Positions 14,591-24,674 are shown, counted from the stretch's first letter. The stretch: 64,000 nucleotides of DNA from DASYLJ01 sp964432595 (GCA_964432595.1 CAYSOF010000024.1:42453-106452), one strand, 5' to 3'. Numbers and translations are program-made. The notes: generated by a model from the letters alone, not told the origin.

Positions 14591-17233
14591 ATGCGATACT
14601 GGTCGGCCGGCCTCCTGCTCCTCCTGGCGACTGCGACATCCAGCCACGCCTTCACGCTGTCCGCGACGCGGCTCGACGCCGTCACCGTCGACCAGGGCCC
14701 GCGCGACACGTTCCTGCTGGCGGCCGAGGTGGGCGACCTCGTCGCGACCGACCTCACGCAGACGGCCGTCACGGTGGTCGTCGGCGACTGGCGCACGACG
14801 CTGGCCCCGGGCGCGCTGCGCGGCAAGAACGGCCGCTTCACCCATGTCGGCACGGGCAACGGGCTCCGGAAGCTCAAGCTCAACCTGAAGAAGCGTCGCC
14901 TCCTCGTCGTCGGGCGCGGCGTCGAGCTGGGCGCGCTCGCAGCGCCGGCGCTCGTGCGGATCGACCTCGGACCCGAGCGCTTCTGCGGGCGGTTCACCTG
15001 GAGTCGCGAGACGGTCCAGGCCGAGCGCAACCCGCGCAAGCGGCGGACGCGGAAGGTGGCGCGGGAGGCGCCCGCGCCATGCGAGCAGGTCGCACCGCTC
15101 GTGCAGATCACGGTGCCGACGTTCGCCGACGGGGTTGCCGTCGGTGCGCCCGCGATGACGCTCGGCGGGGTCGTCTCCGACGACGGCGGGATCGCCGAGC
15201 TGTCGTGGTCGACGGATCGCGGCGGCGGCGGCGCGATTCCGGTCGCCGCGTCGTGGAGCGTGTCCGCCGTGCCGCTCCTCCCCGGCGACACGCGGATCGT
15301 CGTCACCGCCGTCGACGCGAGCGGCAACACGGCGAGCGACGTCCTCCACGTCACCTACAACCTGAACGGCCTCGTCTTCGACGGCGAGCCGCACGGCGAC
15401 CCCGACGCTGTGTTCGTCGGCGAGCCGGAGACGGTGACGTTCCGCCAGCCGATCCCCTCGGCGCCCGACCTCGATCCGACGAGCGTGCGCCTGGTGCGCG
15501 TCGAGACCGACGGCTCGCTGACGGAGGTCGGCACGCTCGTCGACAGTGGCGACCTGGCGACCGGCGACGAGATCCAGGGCGACGGTGTGTTCACCGGCCG
15601 CAGCGAAGTCGGCGGTGACGCCGCCGGCGAGCTGCGCTTCCGGGTGGCGGCGCGGACGACATCGCAGCCCGATCAGACGGCGTACTCGCCGATCGTCTCC
15701 GTCCACGTGATCGAGCACGTGACACCGGCGGAGCTCGCCGACGCGGTCACGCTCGCCGACGAGGCGCAGGCGCTGTACGACCAGCGCATCGCCGGCGGCA
15801 GCGGCCCGGCGGCGGCGGGCGCCGACGTCGTGGCGATGCTGCAGGGCCGCGGCGTACTGCACGCGGAGGTCGGCGACGGCGGCATCGGCGTCTCGTGGCT
15901 CGACGCGAACGAGATCCTCGGCGGCATCCTCGGGTACGAGCAGGCGAGCCATCGCGCCGGGGGCGGCCGCGCGGCGCCCGCGCCGCGGCCGCGTGCGACG
16001 AGCGCCGAGACGAACGTCGGCAGCCGGCGCGCGCTGATCCTGGCGCCGTTCTTCTACACGGACGAGCCCGACGACGTGGAGGCGCTGCTCGAGCTGTCGG
16101 AGTGCCCGTCGTGGGAGGTCGAATCGTACGCGGACGGCGCGGCGTCCGTGGAGACGTTCATGGACCTCGACCGTTACGGGATCGTCCTCATCGCCTCGCA
16201 TGGGAACACGTGGTACCAGGGCGCCCTCTCGTTCTACCGCGAGGTGTGGAAGTGGAACTGGCCCGGCGGACAGGTCGTCATCCTCACCGGCACCGTCGTG
16301 AGCGAGGCCAACCGTCCGACCTACGAGCGCGACCTTCGCCGCGGCCGGCTGGCGGTCGCGGGGGGCGGGTACCTCGCCGTCCTGCCGTCCTTCATCCGCC
16401 ACTACAACCTCTCGTTCCCGCGCAGCCTGATCTACGTGGGATCGTGTCGCAGCACGTTCAACGCGTCCATGGCGGCGGCGTTCCTCGGCCGCGGTGCGCA
16501 GACCTACTACGGCTACAGCGAGATCGTGAGCACGGTGTTCGCCCGCGAGCGCGGCATCGCGCTCTTCGACGAGCTGGTCGCGGGCGACACGACCGGCGAA
16601 GCGTTTCCACCCGGGCTCCACGACACGAGCGCGCCGCCGGCCTACTTCACCATGACCGGCGCGACCGACTTGACGATCGCCGACGCCGGCATCCTGAACG
16701 GCAGCTTCGACGACCCGGGCTCGCCGTTCGACGACGTGCCCGGCTGGACGACGTCGGGCGACGGGCGCGTGATCACCGGCCTCGGTGCGGCCACGGCCCC
16801 CGACGGTGCCAAGATGGCGATCATCTCCACCGGCCTCGGCTTCACGACGTCGTCGGGACGGATCGCGCAGCCGATCTGCATTCCCGAGCTGCGTGCCGGC
16901 CAGCAGGAGATCCGCCTCTCGTGGGACTGGAACATGCACTCGGAGGAGTTCCTCGAGTACTGCGGATCGCGCTTCCAGGACAGCTTCCGCGTCACGTTCG
17001 GCGGGGCGCAACTCTACTACACCTTCATCGACGAGCTGTGCGGGAGCGTGAGCCCCGTCGGCATCGCCTTCGACCGCGGCGACGTGCACGCGACGGGCTG
17101 GCGGAGCGTCGCCGTCGACGTCACCGCGTACGCGGGCCAGGACGGCGTCCTCGCGTTCAGCGCCGAGGACGTCGGCGACAGCGCCTACGACTCGGCGATC
17201 CTGATCGACGGGGTGCGTGTCGACGTGCAGTGA
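14591..17233 (+). CDS. Secreted multidomain protein with caspase-like (clan CD) candidate domain
   Basis: 880 aa. It has a signal peptide (1-20, ending SHA), a beta-rich N-terminal region, an Ig-like segment at about 175-260 (VTAVDASGNTASDVLHVTY) and a second beta domain to about 385. A region at about 475-690 has the order of a caspase/gingipain fold: strand-His (IVLIASHGN, His537) and then strand-Cys (LIYVGSC, Cys619), the clan CD catalytic pair. The C-terminal region (about 700-880) is a jelly-roll-like beta domain with an Asn/Gly-rich start (NGSFDDPGS). No family could be named. The gene lacks co-directional neighbours within 300 bp. Confidence 0.75.
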   Translation: MRYWSAGLLLLLATATSSHAFTLSATRLDAVTVDQGPRDTFLLAAEVGDLVATDLTQTAVTVVVGDWRTTLAPGALRGKNGRFTHVGTGNGLRKLKLNLKKRRLLVVGRGVELGALAAPALVRIDLGPERFCGRFTWSRETVQAERNPRKRRTRKVAREAPAPCEQVAPLVQITVPTFADGVAVGAPAMTLGGVVSDDGGIAELSWSTDRGGGGAIPVAASWSVSAVPLLPGDTRIVVTAVDASGNTASDVLHVTYNLNGLVFDGEPHGDPDAVFVGEPETVTFRQPIPSAPDLDPTSVRLVRVETDGSLTEVGTLVDSGDLATGDEIQGDGVFTGRSEVGGDAAGELRFRVAARTTSQPDQTAYSPIVSVHVIEHVTPAELADAVTLADEAQALYDQRIAGGSGPAAAGADVVAMLQGRGVLHAEVGDGGIGVSWLDANEILGGILGYEQASHRAGGGRAAPAPRPRATSAETNVGSRRALILAPFFYTDEPDDVEALLELSECPSWEVESYADGAASVETFMDLDRYGIVLIASHGNTWYQGALSFYREVWKWNWPGGQVVILTGTVVSEANRPTYERDLRRGRLAVAGGGYLAVLPSFIRHYNLSFPRSLIYVGSCRSTFNASMAAAFLGRGAQTYYGYSEIVSTVFARERGIALFDELVAGDTTGEAFPPGLHDTSAPPAYFTMTGATDLTIADAGILNGSFDDPGSPFDDVPGWTTSGDGRVITGLGAATAPDGAKMAIISTGLGFTTSSGRIAQPICIPELRAGQQEIRLSWDWNMHSEEFLEYCGSRFQDSFRVTFGGAQLYYTFIDELCGSVSPVGIAFDRGDVHATGWRSVAVDVTAYAGQDGVLAFSAEDVGDSAYDSAILIDGVRVDVQ

Positions 17234-17465
17234 GCGGCGTCAGCCGCTCACTGCCGTCCAGGTCGGTCGAGCACGACTTTGCATCTCAACCCGGCGGCGT
17301 CCAGCCCGGCTTGGATGCGAGACGAACCGAGGATGAGACGGCTACGCGGGCCGCCTGCGCTCGCTGCAGCGATACTTCCGCGCGCACCAGCCGCACCCCC
17401 GCCGACGCGCACGGCGGCGCATCGAGACACCGCCCACGCGGATGAGAGAGTTCTAATCCACGTCT

Positions 17466-17486
17466 CATCGGTCTCTCACACCGATG
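17466..17486. promoter_or_regulatory. Inverted repeat upstream of the HtrA protease
   Basis: CATCGGT-N7-ACCGATG is a perfect 7-bp inverted repeat about 60 bp upstream of the protease start. It could be an operator or part of the 5' leader. The rest of the 311-bp gap (17234-17544) holds scattered GAGACG/CGTCTC repeats and no gene that could be recognised. Confidence 0.3.
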
Positions 17487-17544
17487 TCCCAGCTTCTCCG
17501 TCCAACGACACGGAACCCGATCCGTCTCGAGGAGGGACATGGTG

Positions 17545-18993
17545 ATGACACGATCGACGACCGTCTCCGCCGCCGGCGCCACGCTGGCCGCGGGTTTCCT
17601 GCTGAGCTGTGGCTGGATGATGGGCCACGCGTCGGCGACCGGGCCGGCCCCGGTCGTGGCTCCGGTGACGGCGGCGACCGCCGAGCCGGGCCGCCGCCCG
17701 TCGTTCGCGAACCTCGTGTCCGCGGTGGAGCCCGCCGTGGTGCACATCCGCACGACCGCGGTCATGAAGACGATGGGCGAGGACGAGATGCCGCCGCAGT
17801 TCCGCGAGTTCTTCGGCCAGCGCGGCATGCGGCCGCAACCGCCGCAGCGCCGGCAGGGCACGGGCAGCGGCTTCGTCATCCGCGAGGACGGCATCGTGCT
17901 GACGAACGCGCACGTCGTCGACGGCGCGAAGGAGATCACGGTCACGCTGCACGACGGCCGCGAGCTGCAGGCCAAGGTGCTCGGGCGCGACGAGAAGACC
18001 GACCTCGCCGTCCTGAAGCTCGACGCGAAAGACCTGCCCGTCGCGAAGCTCGGCGACTCGAGCGCGCTCGCCGTCGGCGACTGGGTGGTCGCCATCGGCA
18101 ACCCATTCGGGCTCAGCAACACGGTCACCGCCGGCATCGTGAGCGCGAAGGGCCGCGCGATCGGCGCCGGACCGTACGACGACTTCATCCAGACCGACGC
18201 GCCGATCAACCCGGGCAACTCGGGCGGGCCGCTGTTCGACGAGGCCGGCAACGTCGTCGGCATCAACTCGGCGATCTGGAGCCAGAGCGGCGGCAACATC
18301 GGCATCGGCTTCGCCATCCCGATCAACCTCGCGAAGGAGCTCGTGCCGCAGCTCGAGGAGCACGGCCACGTGACGCGCGGCTGGCTCGGCGTGACGATCC
18401 AGCAGCTGAGCCCCGACGTCGCCGAGTCGCTCGGCATCGAGGGGCGGAAGGGCGCGCTCGTGACGCAGGTGTCGAAGGACAGCCCGGCGGCGAAGGCCGG
18501 CATCGAGCCCGGCGACGTGATCACGCGCTACGACGGCAGCCCCGTCGGCGGTCACAACGCGCTGCCGCCGCTGGTCGCGTCGACCCCGATCGGCAAGGAC
18601 GTCGAGGTCCAGGTGCTGCGCCAGGGCGAGACGAAGACGCTCGAGGTCTCCGTGGCCAAGCTGGACGATCCGTCGGCGGAGGCGTCGGCCGCCGGCGGCG
18701 AGCAGCGCGGCCGCCTGGGGCTGGCGCTCCGCGAGCTGACGCCCGAGGAGCGGGCGGCGCACGAGCTCGCCAAGGGTGAAGGCGTCATGGTGACGGGCGT
18801 CGAGCCCGACAGTCCGGCCGAGGAGGCCGGCATCAAGGCCGGTGACGTCGTCCTGCGCGTGAACCGCGCCGGCGTCGGATCGGTCGGCGCCCTGAAGGCC
18901 GAGGTCGAGCGCACGCCGAAGGATCGCGCCGTCCTCCTCCTGGTTCGTCCGTCGGAAGGAACGGATCGGTTCGCAGCCCTCCCGCCTCGCTGA
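17545..18993 (+). CDS. degQ: HtrA/DegQ-family periplasmic serine protease
   Basis: 482 aa. It has an N-terminal signal/anchor sequence, a trypsin-like domain with triad His123 (LTNAHVV), Asp153 (KTDLAVL) and Ser226 (NPGNSGGPL), and two PDZ domains (about 275-370, RGWLGVTIQQL; 385-470, GRLGLALREL). HtrA proteases remove or refold damaged envelope proteins. Two in-frame ATGs occur. GGAGGG at 17531-17536 is 8 nt from ATG 17545 but only 2 nt from ATG 17539, so 17545 is chosen. A strong hairpin follows the stop. The neighbours encode exported proteins. The symbol reflects the family rather than proven orthology. Confidence 0.93.
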   Translation: MTRSTTVSAAGATLAAGFLLSCGWMMGHASATGPAPVVAPVTAATAEPGRRPSFANLVSAVEPAVVHIRTTAVMKTMGEDEMPPQFREFFGQRGMRPQPPQRRQGTGSGFVIREDGIVLTNAHVVDGAKEITVTLHDGRELQAKVLGRDEKTDLAVLKLDAKDLPVAKLGDSSALAVGDWVVAIGNPFGLSNTVTAGIVSAKGRAIGAGPYDDFIQTDAPINPGNSGGPLFDEAGNVVGINSAIWSQSGGNIGIGFAIPINLAKELVPQLEEHGHVTRGWLGVTIQQLSPDVAESLGIEGRKGALVTQVSKDSPAAKAGIEPGDVITRYDGSPVGGHNALPPLVASTPIGKDVEVQVLRQGETKTLEVSVAKLDDPSAEASAAGGEQRGRLGLALRELTPEERAAHELAKGEGVMVTGVEPDSPAEEAGIKAGDVVLRVNRAGVGSVGALKAEVERTPKDRAVLLLVRPSEGTDRFAALPPR

Positions 18994-19020
18994 AATCCCT
19001 CAGCGTGAACGCGAGCCGAT

Positions 19021-19050
19021 GGGGGCGCCGGTCGCTTGGCCGGCGCCCCC
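19021..19050 (+). terminator. Terminator hairpin after the HtrA gene
   Basis: GGGGGCGCCGG (19021-19031) pairs perfectly with CCGGCGCCCCC (19040-19050) across an 8-nt loop, then GTCTCGTTT. The 11-bp GC stem 28 nt after the stop codon fits an intrinsic terminator, although the T-run is weak. Confidence 0.75.
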
Positions 19051-19095
19051 GTCTCGTTTGCGGCCATGCGATCCAGTGACCTAAGGTCCCCCGTC

Positions 19096-21396
19096 ATGCT
19101 CGGACGCTTCGCCCTCGTCACTTTGCTTGCTGTTCCGCTGGCCGCCCCGGCACGCGCGGCCGTCGTCGCGTCGGTCTTCGACGGCCGCCTCCCCTGCGTC
19201 GTCACCGGCGGCGTCCAGTTCTGCGAAGGCAGCGCCACGACGCGCGTCGAGACGTGGGACGGCGTGCCGCTCGACGTGAACGTCACGCTGCCGCCGTCCG
19301 ACATGGAAGGCCCCTTCCCGCTCATCGTCGACATCCACGGCTGGGGCATCGGGAAGACGCCGGGCGCACAGACGTCGCGCGCCCTCGCCGGCTACGTCGT
19401 GCTGTCGTACTCGGCGCGCGGCTTCCAGCAGTCGTGCGGCGTCGCCGCATCACGCGCGTCCGATCCGTCGCTGACCGATCCCGACGTCTGCGTGAAGCGC
19501 GGCTGGATCCGGCTCGCCGACGCCCGCTACGAGATCCGCGATACGCAGTACCTCGCGGGCGTGCTCGCCGACGAGGGCCTCGTCGTGCCCGACAAGGTCG
19601 GCGTCACCGGCGCGTCGTACGGCGGCGGGCAGTCGATGATCCTGGCGGCGCTGCGCAACCGGACCATGCTGCCCGACGGCACGCTCGTCCCGTGGACGAG
19701 CCCGCTCGGCAAGCCCATGGAGATCGCCGCCGCGGCGCCGATCGTGCCGTGGACCGATCTCGCGGAATCGCTGACGCCGACGGGGCGCACGCTCGACTAT
19801 TCCACAGACAACGCCTACCCGCGGCGCGCCGGCATCCAGAAGCAGTCGTGGGTCGAGCTCCTCTACGGCACCGGCGTCAACACCGGCTACTACGCCCCCG
19901 CGGGCGCCGATCCCGACGCCGACCTGACGCGCTGGAACGCGCGGCTCGCCCAAGGGGAGCCGTACGACGGCGATCCGCTGCTCGAGGACGCGCTCGACGA
20001 GATCACCGCGCACCACTCCGCCTACTACATCGACGACAGCATCCCGCCGGCGCCGCTCTTCATCTACAACGCGTGGACCGACGACCTCTTCCCGGGCGAC
20101 GAGGCGCTGCGCTTCTACACGCGCACGCGCGCGCATCATCCCGGCGCGGAGATCGCGCTGCACCTCGCCGCCGGCTTCGGCCACCCGCGCGCCAACCTCG
20201 GCGCGGGCAACCTCGTCGCGCTCATCCTGCAGGTCGACGCGTTCTTCGCGCGGCACCTGCTCGGCGCGGGCGATCCGGCGCCGGCGCCGATCACGACGTA
20301 CACGCAGGGCTGCGCCGGCGTGACCACCGAGCTGGGACCGTTCACCGCGGAGACGTGGGAGGCGCTGCGCCCGGGCGAGGTGCGTTTCACGTCGCCCGCG
20401 GCGCAGCAGTTCGACCAGACGGGCAATCCGGACGTCGCGGCGCAGCTCGATCCGGCCGCGGGTCCGCCCTGCCGCACCCTGCCGGCGGCCGACGATCCGG
20501 CGTCGGCCAACTACACGCTGCCGGCCGCGACAGGCGCCGGCTACACGCTCATGGGCGCGCCGCTCGTGGTCGCCGACCTCGACGTCAGCGGCAACTTCGC
20601 ACAGGTCGTCGCGCGCCTCTGGGACGTCGCGCCCGACGGCACGCAGACGCTGGTGACGCATCACCTCTACCGCCCGCGCAGCGACGACGGGACGCAGGTC
20701 TTCCAGCTGCATCCGAACGGCTGGCGATTCGCCGCGGGTCACGCGCCGAAGCTCGAGCTGCTCGGGCGGAGCGCGCCGTACGGACGCGCGTCGACCGGCG
20801 CGTTCACCGTCACCGTCACGAACCTGGAGCTCCGCCTGCCGGTGCTCGAGACGCCCGACGGCGCCACCGTGCAGGCGCCCGCGCCCGCCGTCGAGCCGCC
20901 GACGGCCGCGGAGCCGTTCGACGTCGGCGCGCCTGCCTGCGCGCCCGCGCCGCGCGACGACTGCCGCGCGGGCACGAAGGCGTCGGTGAAGCTGAAGGAC
21001 GGGCCGAAGCCGAACCGCGATCTCCTCGTGTGGAAGTGGAAGGAGCGCGGCACCGGCGATCCGGCGACCTTCGGCGATCCGCTCGGCATCACGGCGTACC
21101 GGCTGTGCGTCTACGACCAGACCGATGCCCTGATCGTCGCCGCAGCCGTCCCCGCCGGCGGGCAGTGCCGCGGAAAGAAGCCGCGTCCGTGCTGGACGGC
21201 GAAGCGCACGGGCTTCGCGTTCGTGACGCGCGACGCGGCGCCGGTCTCGAACCTCGTCGCCTCGGCGGGGAAGAAGACCACCGAGCTCTTCGTGCGAGCC
21301 CAGGGCGCCGCGCTGTCGCTCCCGTCGGGCATCCAGGAGCCGCTCGTCGCGCAGCTCGTCAACAGCGACGGCGCGTGCTGGCAGGCGCCGAACTAA
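19096..21396 (+). CDS. Secreted CocE/NonD (peptidase S15)-family hydrolase
   Basis: 766 aa from ATG 19096 with signal peptide MLGRFALVTLLAVPLAAPARA. It is an alpha/beta hydrolase of the X-Pro dipeptidyl-peptidase/cocaine esterase type: nucleophile Ser in TGASYGGGQ, Asp in NAWTDDLFPG and His in GFGHPRAN. It has the C-terminal jelly-roll domain of the family (about 400-600). The tail after about 610 is lineage-specific, with Cys-containing segments (APACAPAPRDDC, QCRGKKPRPCW). It is likely an exported esterase or amidase. Its stop overlaps the stop of the convergent gene. Confidence 0.85.
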   Translation: MLGRFALVTLLAVPLAAPARAAVVASVFDGRLPCVVTGGVQFCEGSATTRVETWDGVPLDVNVTLPPSDMEGPFPLIVDIHGWGIGKTPGAQTSRALAGYVVLSYSARGFQQSCGVAASRASDPSLTDPDVCVKRGWIRLADARYEIRDTQYLAGVLADEGLVVPDKVGVTGASYGGGQSMILAALRNRTMLPDGTLVPWTSPLGKPMEIAAAAPIVPWTDLAESLTPTGRTLDYSTDNAYPRRAGIQKQSWVELLYGTGVNTGYYAPAGADPDADLTRWNARLAQGEPYDGDPLLEDALDEITAHHSAYYIDDSIPPAPLFIYNAWTDDLFPGDEALRFYTRTRAHHPGAEIALHLAAGFGHPRANLGAGNLVALILQVDAFFARHLLGAGDPAPAPITTYTQGCAGVTTELGPFTAETWEALRPGEVRFTSPAAQQFDQTGNPDVAAQLDPAAGPPCRTLPAADDPASANYTLPAATGAGYTLMGAPLVVADLDVSGNFAQVVARLWDVAPDGTQTLVTHHLYRPRSDDGTQVFQLHPNGWRFAAGHAPKLELLGRSAPYGRASTGAFTVTVTNLELRLPVLETPDGATVQAPAPAVEPPTAAEPFDVGAPACAPAPRDDCRAGTKASVKLKDGPKPNRDLLVWKWKERGTGDPATFGDPLGITAYRLCVYDQTDALIVAAAVPAGGQCRGKKPRPCWTAKRTGFAFVTRDAAPVSNLVASAGKKTTELFVRAQGAALSLPSGIQEPLVAQLVNSDGACWQAPN

Positions 21397-22811
21397 CAGA
21401 GCGCGTCGATGGGCCGTCCGTCGACGTCGTCGAGCGCGACGCCGAGGCGTGCGGCGATCGTCGGCGCGAGGTCCTCGATCGCGATCGGCGGCCGATCCCC
21501 GGTCGCGATGCCGTCGCCGCTCGCGAGGAGCAAGCCGTCCGGCAGGTGATCGCCCGTCCGCCAGAAGACGAAGCGCTCCGTGAGCTCGCCGACGCGCGGC
21601 GAGCGCACGGCCTCGATCCGGCCGTGACGGCTCCAGGTCACGACGAGGTCCGGCAGCGTATCGTCCGGCGACCGCGTCACGTGGTCGGCGACGCGCGTGA
21701 CCGACGCAACCACCGGCCGTCCGGTCGCGACGTCGACCACCTCGCCGAGGGCCTGCGCCAGCGCCGCGCAGGCCTCGTCGAAGCGTGCCGCCGGCACGAC
21801 GCCATGCGGCTCGCGGCCGGCCAGGTTGATCCGGATGCCGGTCGCCGGCGTCCCGCTCGGCACGACGTAGCACGAGCGCTCGGCGACGGGACGGTCACCG
21901 CCGTCGAGCCGGGCCAGCAACGCCTCGAGCAGGTGATGGCCGGTGTGGAGCGTCGCCATGCCGTGGCTCAGCAGGACCAGGACGAGATCGCCCGGCCGCA
22001 CGGCGCGCAGATGCGCCGCGAGCGAGCCGTCGAGCCGACGGTAGGCCGCCTCGACGGGATCGCCGAGCCGCTCCGCCGTCGCCGGGTCCCAGTCGGGATG
22101 CCGCGGGTCGTGCAGGTGCCAGCACTGGTGGCCGATCGAGTGCGGCGCGCCGAAGACGGTGAGGAAGAGATCCCATCGCTCGCGCGCCAGGCAGTCCTCC
22201 GACAGCGCGATCGAGCGCTCGAGCGCGGCGCGCTCCGCGCGGACGAGCGCCGCCAGCTCGTCCGCGTCGCGCGTCGGGCCACGACGATGCTGGACGTCCG
22301 AGGGCGCGATGGACCGGCCACCGGCGGGCGGCGCCGCGCCGCCGAAGGGGACGCCGAAGCGCCGCTCGACCTCGGGACGGAGCGACGGCGGCCACGTCCC
22401 GAAGCCGACCGCGCGATCGTGGGTCGCGTACTCGACGACCTGGACGCCCGCGAAGCTCGCCGCCAGGCGCGACCGCGGCACGTCGAGCACCGCGACACGG
22501 CGGCCCGCCCGATCGAGCGCCTCCCAGAACGGCTCGCCGCGCACGGCGCCGGGGCCGACGTCGCGGACGTCGTACGTTCCGGATGCCACCTCGGCCCAGC
22601 AGTGGTACCCGCTGCGCGCCGCGGTGCGTCCCGTCGCGAAGCTCGGCCAGAGCGCACCCACGTAGATGCCCGGCGGATTCCGCACCGTCATGCGCGCCGA
22701 TCGGGTCGCCACATCGTGGAACGTGGGCAGGCGGCCCGACGCGGCGAGCGCCTCGACGGTGGTGGGGTCGCCCGCGTCGAGCGCGAAGACGAGGACCGAC
22801 CCACGGCGCAT
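21393..22811 (-). CDS. Alkaline-phosphatase-fold phosphodiesterase/nucleotide pyrophosphatase-like protein
   Basis: 472 aa. Features of type I phosphodiesterases are visible: a first metal-binding Asp in VFALDAGDP, a Ser/Thr nucleophile region in ALWPSFATGRTAARSGYHCW, and His-rich segments HSIGHQCWHLHD and LSHGMATLHTGHH where the remaining metal ligands lie. No signal peptide is seen, so it is probably cytoplasmic. It is convergent with the S15 hydrolase (4-nt overlap of stops) and divergent from the BNR propeller gene, with 135 bp between. The substrate cannot be told from the sequence. Confidence 0.8.
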   Translation of the reverse strand: MRRGSVLVFALDAGDPTTVEALAASGRLPTFHDVATRSARMTVRNPPGIYVGALWPSFATGRTAARSGYHCWAEVASGTYDVRDVGPGAVRGEPFWEALDRAGRRVAVLDVPRSRLAASFAGVQVVEYATHDRAVGFGTWPPSLRPEVERRFGVPFGGAAPPAGGRSIAPSDVQHRRGPTRDADELAALVRAERAALERSIALSEDCLARERWDLFLTVFGAPHSIGHQCWHLHDPRHPDWDPATAERLGDPVEAAYRRLDGSLAAHLRAVRPGDLVLVLLSHGMATLHTGHHLLEALLARLDGGDRPVAERSCYVVPSGTPATGIRINLAGREPHGVVPAARFDEACAALAQALGEVVDVATGRPVVASVTRVADHVTRSPDDTLPDLVVTWSRHGRIEAVRSPRVGELTERFVFWRTGDHLPDGLLLASGDGIATGDRPPIAIEDLAPTIAARLGVALDDVDGRPIDALC

Positions 22812-22946
22812 GCAGGCCAGGTACGGCGCGGTCGCGCGTTCCGCAAGCGCCGGCTGTCTCGTGACACGTCGCGCAATGCATTCTTGCTTGGCGGGATCGA
22901 CCCCAGGGTGCTAGACCGCTGCGCAGTCGACCGATCGGGAGGGGAC

Positions 22947-24629
22947 ATGATTCGGATCGTCTGCGCGGCCGCGGTATGCCTGGCGATGCTCTCGGGATCG
23001 GCGTCCGCCGACTTCGAGTACTGGCGGGTCCGGAGCTACACCGGGACCATCCGCGCGCTGGCGATCGATCCGACGAACGGCGACGTCGTCTGGGCCGCAC
23101 GGTCGAATGCGGCCACCGTGCAGGGCACGCTGGGCACGCCCTACGGGAACGGCGTCGCCCGCAGCATCGACGGCGGCGCGACGTTCCAGCCGCGCAACAC
23201 GGGGCTGACGAACCTGTTCGTCACCTCGCTCGCGATCGATCCGTCCGCGCCGTCGACCGTCTACGCCGGCACCGACGGCGGCGGCGTGTTCCGCACGACC
23301 GACGCCGGCCTCTCGTGGGCGCCGCGCAACGTCGGCCTCGGCAACCTGCGGGTCTTCGGCGTCGCCGTCGATCCGCAGAACCCGGCGAGGCTGTACGCCG
23401 GGTTGGAGGACGGCGGCCTCTTCCGCTCGATCGACGCCGGCCTGTCGTGGACGGCGGCGGCCGGCCTGTCCGGGCTCACCGTGTGGCAGGTCGCGTTCGA
23501 TCCCGCCGCGCCGGCGACGCTCTTCGCGGCGACCAGCGGCGGCGTCAAGAAATCGGTGAACGACGGGCTCACGTGGACGAACACGGGAGCGCTCATGGCG
23601 CAGGAGGACGGCGGCGACCCCTACCAGGTCTACGATACGCGCAGCGTCCTGGTCGACGCCGCCACGCCCGGCACGGTGTACGCCGGCCTCTGGGACGGTG
23701 CCGGCGTCTTCACGAGCACCGACGGCGGCACGACGTGGACGCACACGAGCACCGGCCTGCTGAGCCGCTTCGGCAACTGGCGCTTCGTGAACCAGCTCGC
23801 GCAGGATCCGTCGTCGCCCGACGTTCTGTACGCCGCGACGATGGAGTCGACCTATCGCTCGATCGACGGCGGCGCCACGTGGGTCGTATTCGAGGCCGGG
23901 CTCGCGCGCGGTGCGGCCTACACGATCGCCACGACGTCGACCGGCGGCGCCTTCGTCGCCTCGGTGTGGGGCGAGGTCCACGACCTCGCGACGCGCACGT
24001 CGGGCGTCGACCACATGCGCTGCCTGACGGCCAAGGCCCGCGGCTTCGCGCCGCGCACGGCCTCGGTCACCGACCGCTTCGGCACGGCGACGGTCACGAT
24101 CCTGAAGCCGTTCCGCTTCTGCACGCCGACCAGCCTCAGCGGCGACCCGGTCGCGAACCCGACGACGCACCTGGTCTGCTACAAGATGCGCGGACCCAAG
24201 ATCCCCCCGATCGACATCCCGTTCCTGACCAACCGCCTCGACGGCTACCGAGCGTACCTCGTGAACAAGAACGACACGGTGTGCGTGTCGGCCACCATCG
24301 TCGGCGACCCGCCGTCGCCGCCGCGGGACGCCTACCGTTGCATGCGCGGTCCGCGCTACTCGTCGCCGATGCAGGACCTCGTGCTCACCGACGGCTTCGG
24401 CACGCAGCCGGTGCGGCAGTCGCGCATCGACCGCATGTGCTCGCCGACCGACGTCGACGGCGCGGGTCGCATCGAGCCGGACGTCGAGCTCCGGTGCGAC
24501 AAGCTCCTCGGACCGCGACCCGCGGCGGTGCCCTCGACGATCACCGTCGAGGACCAGTTCGGAACGACCCAGCTGCGGATCGGACGCGCCGATTCACACT
24601 GCGTCCAGGCGCTAAACACGCGGGACTGA
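22947..24629 (+). CDS. Secreted BNR/sortilin-like beta-propeller protein
   Basis: 560 aa. It has a signal peptide (1-22, ending ASA) and at least six Asp-box/BNR blades with the S-x-D-x-G-x-x-W/F pattern: SIDGGATF, TTDAGLSW, SIDAGLSW, SVNDGLTW, STDGGTTW, SIDGGATW. From about 355 there is a Cys-containing repeat domain (MRCLTAKARG, LVCYKMRGPK, YRCMRGPRY, LRCDKLLGPR, each ending near an FGT and a Cys). Propellers of this type bind rather than cleave. The start is the ATG directly after GGGAGGGG. It is followed in the same direction by another propeller gene. Confidence 0.82.
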   Translation: MIRIVCAAAVCLAMLSGSASADFEYWRVRSYTGTIRALAIDPTNGDVVWAARSNAATVQGTLGTPYGNGVARSIDGGATFQPRNTGLTNLFVTSLAIDPSAPSTVYAGTDGGGVFRTTDAGLSWAPRNVGLGNLRVFGVAVDPQNPARLYAGLEDGGLFRSIDAGLSWTAAAGLSGLTVWQVAFDPAAPATLFAATSGGVKKSVNDGLTWTNTGALMAQEDGGDPYQVYDTRSVLVDAATPGTVYAGLWDGAGVFTSTDGGTTWTHTSTGLLSRFGNWRFVNQLAQDPSSPDVLYAATMESTYRSIDGGATWVVFEAGLARGAAYTIATTSTGGAFVASVWGEVHDLATRTSGVDHMRCLTAKARGFAPRTASVTDRFGTATVTILKPFRFCTPTSLSGDPVANPTTHLVCYKMRGPKIPPIDIPFLTNRLDGYRAYLVNKNDTVCVSATIVGDPPSPPRDAYRCMRGPRYSSPMQDLVLTDGFGTQPVRQSRIDRMCSPTDVDGAGRIEPDVELRCDKLLGPRPAAVPSTITVEDQFGTTQLRIGRADSHCVQALNTRD

Positions 24630-24674
24630 GGGCAGCTTGCGGGCGCGTATCGGACGGGCGAAGGTCCCGTCCGT

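Noticed and set aside
17234..17465. Possible gene in the gap before the HtrA protease
   Set aside because: Frames are short and compositionally random; scattered GAGACG/CGTCTC repeats are not organised enough to call.
19254..22946. + strand frame running through the S15 hydrolase and the phosphodiesterase region into the BNR protein
   Set aside because: Wrong frame for the S15 gene and antisense to the phosphodiesterase; real coding starts at ATG 22947 with a signal peptide.
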